Shown here piece after piece: positions 1-4,800 of a stretch of DNA of 7,201 nt; positions within the stretch are counted from its first letter, which is position 1; each line of letters begins with the position of its first letter. The stretch is from an uncultured Rhodanobacteraceae bacterium (GTDB lineage: Bacteria > Pseudomonadota > Gammaproteobacteria > Xanthomonadales > Rhodanobacteraceae): NCBI GenBank assembly GCA_913053815.1, contig CAJXGK010000090.1, positions 1 to 7,201 on the forward strand, read 5' to 3'. The notes under the pieces are model-generated. The model was not told the origin of the DNA. It was given only the letters and a program-made list of their open reading frames with translations, and did not search any database. Made by a program: the position numbers and the translations under genes.

Positions 1-322
1 CGACGGGCAGCGCCGTGGCGAACACCTCACCCGGCGGGTGGCGATAGTAGTCCGCCGCCCATCCCAGGAGCGCAAGCAGCGATTCGTCGAACAGCGGTTC
101 GCGGTCGAGCACCTCCAGCGCGGGACGCAGCCGGCCCCGATCCACCCGGCTGTGTTCAGCGCAGCCCACGAGGATGCCCACGGCGCGGGCGCGACGGAAC
201 GGTACCCGGACCCGGATTCCGGAACACAGATCGGCCGGGTCGGCGCCAGCCGGTGCCAGGTAGTCGAAGGTCCGGTACACGGGCGAGGGGACTGCGATTT
301 GAAGGACGGGCCGGCGTGACAT
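1..322 (-). CDS. priA: Primosomal protein N' (PriA), N-terminal part, runs off the left edge
   Basis: PriA is the superfamily 2 helicase that recognises stalled or abandoned replication forks and reloads the replisome. Only the first 107 codons are present, on the minus strand from an ATG at 322-320. Seen in the translation: VPSPVYRTFDYL at residues 11-22, IRVRVPF at about 36-42, VGILVG at about 48-53, LEVLDREPLF at about 69-78 and GWAADYYRHPPGEV at about 87-100. These match the order and spacing of the PriA 3'-DNA-binding domain. The Asp of FDYL (residue 20) corresponds to Asp17 of the E. coli protein, known to contact the 3' end of the leading strand. A weak Shine-Dalgarno AAGGG (331-327, minus) lies four bases before the ATG. 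The helicase domains are outside the window, so intactness cannot be judged. The gene is divergent from the exported protein at 730. Confidence 0.93.
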   Translation of the reverse strand, partial: MSRRPVLQIAVPSPVYRTFDYLAPAGADPADLCSGIRVRVPFRRARAVGILVGCAEHSRVDRGRLRPALEVLDREPLFDESLLALLGWAADYYRHPPGEVFATALPV

Positions 323-402
323 GGCGCCCTTACTCTACACCAGCAGCGGCCGGTTGCTGTTCCGGTATCGGGAGGGATTGTCGCCCCCATTTTTTTCAAG
401 GC

Positions 403-437
403 TTATCCATGCAACCTGTGGATAACATTGTGGATGA
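403..437. promoter_or_regulatory. Cluster of DnaA-box-like sites upstream of priA
   Basis: TGTGGATAA at 417-425 is an exact reverse complement of the consensus DnaA box TTATCCACA. TGTGGATGA at 429-437 matches at 8 of 9 bases and repeats the same orientation exactly 12 bp further on. TTATCCATG at 403-411 matches the opposite orientation at 7 of 9. A further 8-of-9 match, TGTGCATAA, is at 606-614. The sites lie about 81-115 bp upstream of the priA start and beside an AT-rich stretch. Possible roles are DnaA control of priA, a DnaA-titration site or part of an origin. The sequence supports DnaA-like sites; the role is inference. Confidence 0.5.
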
Positions 438-551
438 ATCGGGAACTCCCAGTACTCTCACGAGTTTTTCGATTGGATGCGAAATCGGGTCGGTCTTGTT
501 GGAGTTTGTAAATATAGATCGAAAACAATCAGTTAGAGGTTTTTATAGAGG

Positions 552-570
552 CCTACGATATCGTTGTAGG
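552..570. repeat. Nested palindrome
   Basis: ACGATATCGT at 555-564 is a perfect 10-bp palindrome. Overlapping it, CCTAC (552-556) pairs with GTAGG (566-570). It sits nine bases upstream of the next, longer inverted repeat. It could be a regulator binding site, but no regulator gene is in view. Confidence 0.4.
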
Positions 571-578
571 ACATACGG

Positions 579-593
579 TGTCAATCATTGACA
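579..593. promoter_or_regulatory. Perfect 15-bp inverted repeat, candidate operator
   Basis: TGTCAAT-C-ATTGACA is a perfect inverted repeat with 7-bp arms around one central base. Its right half contains TTGACA (588-593), an exact sigma-70 -35 hexamer. A dimeric regulator bound here would cover the -35 element of a promoter reading towards the gene at 730. The symmetry is seen directly; the regulator and the role are inferred. Confidence 0.5.
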
Positions 594-615
594 GGTTGTG
601 CTGCTTGTGCATAAC
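588..615 (+). promoter_or_regulatory. Candidate sigma-70 promoter for the exported repeat protein
   Basis: TTGACA (588-593) is followed after 16 bp by CATAAC (610-615), a 4-of-6 match to the -10 hexamer. A better -10-like hexamer, TATAAA at 684-689, is closer to the start codon but has no clear -35 partner. Either could serve the gene starting at 730. The -10 of the first candidate overlaps a DnaA-box-like 9-mer (606-614) and its -35 overlaps the 15-bp palindrome. Confidence 0.3.
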
Positions 616-729
616 CCGATAGCGCGTCGGAAATCTGCCACTGCGCCGGTGAATCCGTGCCAACCTCCGTACTGCCGAGGCGTTATAAAGATTTGAGAGC
701 CGTTCAATCTGATCAGAGGGGCACTGCCG

Positions 730-1095
730 ATGAAAACCCGGCGCAGTCTTACAGGGTGGTCCGTGGTGGCCTGCACGGTGTTGGCCGTGGGGATGGTGGC
801 CGGACCGGTGAGTGCCCGAGCCGATCAGTCCAGGGCCGGTGAGCGGGTGGAGCATCGCCTCGAACATCGGGGGGATCGCGTGGACCGGCGCCTCGATCGC
901 CGCGGTGAGCGTATCGATCGGCGGCTGGACCGCCGCGGCGAGCGGGTCGAGCACCGCTTCGGCCGGCGTGCGGGGCGCGCCGCGGCCAATGGCCACGAGC
1001 GCCGGGAGTTCCGGGAGCGCCAGCGCCAGCGGCTGCGCTCCCGGGGCGGAGCGGAAGGGATCCGCGCGCGTCCCATAAGGCCCCGTGAGCGCTGA
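730..1095 (+). CDS. Small secreted arginine-rich protein with four 11-residue repeats, function unknown
   Basis: The protein has 121 residues. It begins with a signal peptide: MKTRR, a hydrophobic stretch at about residues 10-27, and a probable signal peptidase I site after the Ala-Arg-Ala triplet at residues 29-31. The mature protein is expected in the periplasm or outside the cell. Residues 37-80 are four tandem 11-residue units of the form G-E-R-V-E-H-R-L-E-H-R. Hydrophobic residues at 40, 44, 51, 55, 62, 66, 73 and 77 give a 4/7 spacing typical of 11-residue (hendecad) amphipathic helices. The tail (81-121) is Arg/Glu-rich. AGAGGGG (715-721) lies eight bases before the ATG, and third codon positions are strongly G/C, supporting a real gene. 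Similar GDRIDRRLDRR-type repeat proteins are familiar to me as unannotated proteins in gammaproteobacteria. I know no function for them. Confidence 0.75.
   Translation: MKTRRSLTGWSVVACTVLAVGMVAGPVSARADQSRAGERVEHRLEHRGDRVDRRLDRRGERIDRRLDRRGERVEHRFGRRAGRAAANGHERREFRERQRQRLRSRGGAEGIRARPIRPRER
838..969 (+). repeat. Four 33-bp in-frame coding repeats
   Basis: Four consecutive 33-bp units (838-870, 871-903, 904-936, 937-969) each encode an 11-residue unit starting Gly-Glu/Asp-Arg. The DNA copies differ mainly at third positions and in Glu/Asp or His/Arg swaps. This suggests old duplication with the protein pattern conserved. Confidence 0.8.
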
Positions 1096-1198
1096 CGCTC
1101 TGCGGTCGGGCCGGCTGGCGGGCCGTGTCCGGACCACGTATGCGGAGGTCACCTATACGGCCGGGCGAGCCCGGCGGGCGGGAGGATGGGCGTTCCCG

Positions 1199-1216
1199 GG
1201 CGGGCCTCGGCCCGCC
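1199..1216 (+). repeat. Strong GC hairpin downstream of the exported-protein gene
   Basis: GGCGGGC (1199-1205) and GCCCGCC (1210-1216) form a perfect 7-bp stem with a CTCG loop. It lies about 100 bp after the stop of the gene at 730. It has no T-tract, so it is not a classical intrinsic terminator. It could stabilise a transcript end or be part of an intergenic repeat. Confidence 0.45.
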
Positions 1217-1239
1217 GGCGGCATTCGGGATTCGGATTG

Positions 1240-1278
1240 CGCTTTGGACGTCAACGGACCCAGCCGGGCGAGCCCGGC
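1240..1278 (+). repeat. 39-bp degenerate direct repeat, copy 1 (copy 2 at 1416-1454)
   Basis: Aligning 1240-1278 with 1416-1454 (offset 176 bp, no gaps) gives 29 of 39 identical bases by hand. Shared blocks include TGGA, TCAACGG and AGCCCGG at the same spacing. The two copies flank the large stem-loop at 1329-1403. They look like diverged copies of an intergenic repeat family. Confidence 0.5.
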
Positions 1279-1328
1279 CCTTGTAGGGATCTCGGGGAAC
1301 GGTACGTGGGTCTATCCCGTAAAAAACG

Positions 1329-1403
1329 GCCACGGACCCCACGGACCCCACGGAACGCACGGACAACTCGTGTTTGGTCCGTGGATTCCGTGGGGTCCGT
1401 GGC
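1329..1403 (+). repeat. Large stem-loop built from 9-bp CCACGGACC units
   Basis: The left side has four tandem 9-bp units related to CCACGGACC (1330-1365); the first two are identical. The right side has three reverse-complement units (1376-1402). GCCACGGACCCCACGGA (1329-1345) pairs perfectly with 1387-1403, giving a 17-bp stem with a 41-nt internal segment that can also pair with the extra units in other registers. Repeats of this CCACGGACC type are known to me from intergenic regions of many bacteria. The period of 9 keeps frames open and creates spurious reading frames. Confidence 0.75.
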
Positions 1404-1413
1404 TCATCTCAAC

Positions 1414-1434
1414 GCCGTTGTGGATTTCAACGGC
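1414..1434 (+). repeat. 7-bp inverted repeat next to the large stem-loop
   Basis: GCCGTTG (1414-1420) pairs perfectly with CAACGGC (1428-1434) across a 7-nt loop. It overlaps copy 2 of the 39-bp direct repeat. Confidence 0.4.
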
Positions 1435-1500
1435 CTCGGCCAGGCAAGCCCGGTCCCGCATCCCGCCGTGGGCGGTGCCTCGACGTCACCGACCACGCCG

Positions 1501-1557
1501 CAAGACGCGCTCGCCGAGCGCTTCCTGAACTACGACGGAACCGATCTGCCCTGGTAA
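1501..1557 (+). pseudogene. Possible C-terminal remnant of an unidentified gene
   Basis: From 1501 the frame reads QDALAERFLNYDGTDLPW and then a TAA stop at 1555-1557. Most third positions are G/C and the residue mix looks protein-like, unlike the repeat-derived frame before it. I do not recognise the family. It could be the end of a gene whose body was replaced by the repeat mosaic, or a chance frame. The inverted repeat at 1579-1612 would fit as its old transcript end. Confidence 0.25.
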
Positions 1558-1578
1558 ACTCCACCTAATCCCGATCGC

Positions 1579-1612
1579 CGGACCGGGCGCGGGCATTCCG
1601 TCACCCGGTCCG
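1579..1612 (+). repeat. 9-bp inverted repeat, possible former terminator
   Basis: CGGACCGGG (1579-1587) pairs perfectly with CCCGGTCCG (1604-1612) across a 16-nt loop. It lies 22 bp after the TAA at 1557. There is no T-tract. It is followed by the perfect palindrome ATCGTACGAT at 1616-1625. Confidence 0.4.
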
Positions 1613-1659
1613 CACATCGTACGATCCAAGTGCGATCGGGCAGCGCGGCATCGGCACAC

Positions 1660-1755
1660 GCAACGGACCCCGGTGCCGAATTCGAGCTGGTCGAGCGCCC
1701 GATCCCCGAACCTTCCCACGGCTAGGTCCGCATCTGTGTGGAGGCGTGTGGGATC
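1660..1755 (+). pseudogene. N-terminal remnant of a zinc-type (MDR family) alcohol dehydrogenase
   Basis: Frame 1 reads ATDPGAEFELVERPIPEPSH, then Gly, a TAG stop at 1723-1725, and VRICVEACGI. This is the characteristic start of medium-chain alcohol dehydrogenases, whose GroES-like domain usually runs on with a CHSD zinc-ligand segment. The TAG stands where such proteins usually have a residue such as Trp, so a TGG-to-TAG change is likely. Similarity ends after GGGATC at 1755, directly before the AT-richer DNA leading into the helicase gene. The catalytic and NAD(P)-binding parts are not found elsewhere in the window. The fragment is too short to name a substrate. It appears to be a disrupted gene marking the left edge of inserted DNA. 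Confidence 0.65.
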
Positions 1756-1800
1756 CGCATCAAGTTCTCGTGCTAACATACATTCACAAATTAGGGCGCT

Positions 1801-1804
1801 GGAG
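1801..1804 (+). promoter_or_regulatory. Ribosome binding site that fixes the start of the helicase-nuclease
   Basis: GGAG sits six bases before the ATG at 1811. The open frame continues upstream to a GTG at 1673, but that extension overlaps the dehydrogenase remnant in another frame and has a low-complexity Ser/Arg-rich translation. The zinc ribbon begins immediately after the ATG at 1811, so this start is preferred. Confidence 0.7.
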
Positions 1805-1810
1805 TTACGA

Positions 1811-4800
1811 ATGATAAGGTTCACATGCGAGCACTGCCAAGCTTCGCTACAGGCCTCAGACGACAGTGCCGGAAAAGCAGGAGAATGCCCAACCTGTCGT
1901 AGTAAGCTCCAGATTCCTGTACTCCAACCAGCAGAGGGGAAAATCACGCTACCTGCGGTATCGTCGACCCCGAAACTAAGCAAGTATGGCATTGCTGCCT
2001 TTGTATCCGAGCTAGCTACCTACTACATGGACTTTCTGGAAACGGACTTCCACAAGAGGCGTGTTCCTAAACGTAGTGTGAAGTTCCACAACAACAAGAA
2101 CCTGCGTGTCGGCTTGGACTTGGCGAAATATGATGTCTTTCAGTCTTTACTTTTCAAGGTAATCGGAAGTGGCATAACACAGCCACTCAGTATACCCAGG
2201 GGGGAATATCGAGCAGTTGTTTCCCAGAAGATCAAGGACCTCATTGCAGCACACATCAGAAGTATCTCGGACGAACTGCTGGCGGAGGTGGCAGCAAGCA
2301 TTGCCACGAAGATCACCGATCTCGCCAATCCAAAGACGACAGATATTGGTGATGCATTATCTCGTTCTCAGGATTCCGTCACCGAAGCTATACGCTCAAA
2401 AGTCGTCACGCCATTCGTGAAAGATGTCGAGGGCCTCTTGCACAGCAGTAGCGGAGCGGACATCGAGGCAGTCTACTCCTTGGAGGAGAGGCTTGTAGCG
2501 ATTCTCACTGATCCATTGGAGGATCTGATCTCTGAGTGGGTGGCAAATGTTTACGGTGGGCAACCCGAGGACATTGCACACCGGATACGTCAAGTCCTGG
2601 ATGGTGGCTTCGTGAGAGGTAGTATCGAATCATATTTCAGCAGTTACTCTGTAAACGATTTGTTCTTCGAAATCAAAGAACTAGTCGACAACAACCTCAT
2701 CTTGGACAAGCAGGACATTTACCTTTACTTCTGTGACATCCATTTCCTCGAAAATAAATATCCGCTATTTTACGTACCTTTGACGATCACAAAGACGGAA
2801 GGAAGCTTCCAGGTTGTCTGTGAGCCCGCGGTTTACATAAACAAGAAGGCTATTGAGTATATTGTTCAGGAGTTTAACAAGGAGCGGAACCAGCAAGGGA
2901 CGATCAAGTCCATAGCCGAGAGGATCATCTATCCTAAAGAACATCGTGCATCCATGCGAGAAGTTCTCGGTAGAGTCCTTTCAGACGTTGTCGACTACTT
3001 CCACCTCTCGCCGGAAATAGACATTTCCGACGCTTCACGTCAGGCGGCACGAGGACCCTCTATCGCCGTATCGAACTCGATGTACATTTGCATTTTCGAC
3101 AAATCTGACGAGGCACTGGTCAATGACTATGAAGAAATCCTCGACTTGATGAAGTCGCAGGATGCTGATCTGATAGACAGCTTTACGGGATTGATTGACG
3201 ATTTCATTGGCCGTTCTCCCAAGTCATTCAAAAGAGAAATCGATAACGAATGGGATAGGATGCCATCTGAGCAGAAACTCGTCTTCAGCAGTCCAATTCC
3301 TCTGAATCCAGAGCAAAGACAGATACTCCGAGCCCTCGAAAAGGAAGACTGCAAGTACATCGCTGTTGAAGGCCCCCCTGGCACTGGTAAGAGCCACACT
3401 ATCACCGCAATCGTATTCCAAGCCATTTTACACAATCAATCCGTGTTAGTGCTCTCCGATAAGAAAGAGGCCCTGGATGTAGTTGAAGCAAAGATAACCG
3501 AGGTGATGAATCGAGTTCGTATATCAGATCATTTCCAGAATCCGATACTCAGACTTGGAAGGGCTGCGAGTAACTACGCTCAGATTCTCTCCACACCAGT
3601 TGTCAACAAGATCAGGATGCAGTTCAAAGCAGTAAAAAGCCAGGAGGCCAACTTGGCAGCGGACCTTCGCAAATACAATAATTATCTGATTACCAACATT
3701 GATGCCACCATCGCGAGCTATGGCAATGTTGACATGGTTGACATACAGACCCTTGTGAGTCTCGAACGTCGGTATGAAAACGGAGATAACTACCCGATAA
3801 CCTTTGGCGAAGTATTGAAGTCAGAAGAGGGCATTAGCCACGTTGATGACGCTCGGCAGTCTATGGCGGTACTCGATGACACGCTTCACTATCGTACCAA
3901 TAATCTTACCTTGCTGGACCTATTTCAGTCGACGTGTGGTCCCCTGCAGGGGACCGACATATTTTCGACATTTCTTGTTTTCGCGAAAGTCATCCAAGAA
4001 TTACGGACAACGTATCAGGATCGAACATTCCTAAAAAGTTTCCGTACCGTCACGGGAAAGCATGTCAATTTGCTCAATTCCTTTATTGAGAAGCACAGAG
4101 AGATTGGCTCCGGCATTTTCGGATACTTCCTCAAGGGGAAGAAAATTTCACAAATGTCGCAAGAACTGAATGCTGCATTATCCTTTAATACACCTATCGA
4201 TTTTAGGGGGGAAATCGACGATCTAGAACGCGCCTCAGCATTCTTTGGAGACACCAACAATGCACTGAAGGAGCATGGTCTTCTGTCCTTTCTGGACGAC
4301 CCGCTACCGATCATTCATGAGTTAATGCTTCCCGATGAACATCTGCTGGACGAAATTGATCTGGATACCCTGTCTGACGACTTGGAAAAGGTTCTCTCGT
4401 ATATCCAGGAGTACCCACGTTCCGCAGAGAAGATAGGACTGTCGCCATCGAGCCTTCATAGCTGCTTCGACAACGACCTACGCAGACTCCCAGAGGACGT
4501 ATTTACTGACATGCTTTCTCATCTATCCCTCCACCACAAGTTGTCGTCCGCATTCCAGGCGGTTCCGGTCTTTGACTACACGGGAGGTCTCTCTTCCTAT
4601 CAAGACCTGTTGACCAATCGGATGACCAACATTTTGGATGAGCGACTCCTGGACTTCTACGACAATGACAAGGGCACGGCGAAGACTCTTAGTGGAATTA
4701 TCAAGAAGAAGAAGCGGTTTCCTAAGGACGAATTTGGAAAGCTCAAGGAGGCGTTTCCCTGCATTGTGGCAGGGATCAGGGACTATGCCGAGTATATCCC

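Larger units (their letters stand above)
323..729. other. Divergent intergenic regulatory region with a lower-GC centre
   Basis: This 407-bp gap between priA (minus) and the exported repeat protein (plus) has no convincing gene. Short frames crossing it lack a ribosome site or recognisable protein features. It becomes visibly AT-richer from about 438 to 550, in contrast to the GC-rich coding DNA on both sides. It holds DnaA-box-like 9-mers, two palindromes and a candidate promoter, listed separately. It probably contains the promoters of both flanking genes. Confidence 0.6.
1096..1650. other. Gene-poor stretch of intergenic repeats and hairpins
   Basis: There is no convincing complete gene here. 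Apparent open frames are explained by GC-rich, 9-bp-periodic repeats. The stretch contains a GC hairpin (1199-1216), a degenerate 39-bp direct repeat (1240-1278 and 1416-1454), a large stem-loop of 9-bp units (1329-1403), a 7-bp inverted repeat (1414-1434), a possible gene remnant (1501-1557) and a 9-bp inverted repeat (1579-1612). A related 15-base core, CCGGGCGAGCCCGGC, occurs exactly at 1161-1175 and 1264-1278, and with three changes at 1440-1454. Confidence 0.6.

Noticed and set aside
1199..1216. Intrinsic terminator for the gene at 730
   Set aside because: The stem is strong but there is no following T-tract and it lies about 100 bp after the stop codon, so it is listed only as a hairpin.
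553..1366. Long minus-strand open frames across 553-1366
   Set aside because: They are antisense to the signal-peptide gene at 730 and to GC-rich repeats. Their Pro/Arg/Ala-rich translations show no domain features.
1330..1402. CRISPR-like array of short repeats
   Set aside because: Units are only 9 bp, directly adjacent and mirrored, with no spacers of regular size and no cas genes.
1085..1568. Plus-strand frames spanning the 1096-1568 repeats
   Set aside because: The 9-bp period keeps frames open and gives PHGPHG-type peptides. Only the short tail at 1501-1557 looks protein-like.
1673..1810. Longer helicase start at GTG 1673 (46 extra residues)
   Set aside because: The extension is a Ser/Arg-rich translation overlapping a dehydrogenase remnant in another frame. 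The ATG at 1811 has GGAG six bases upstream and starts directly with the zinc ribbon.
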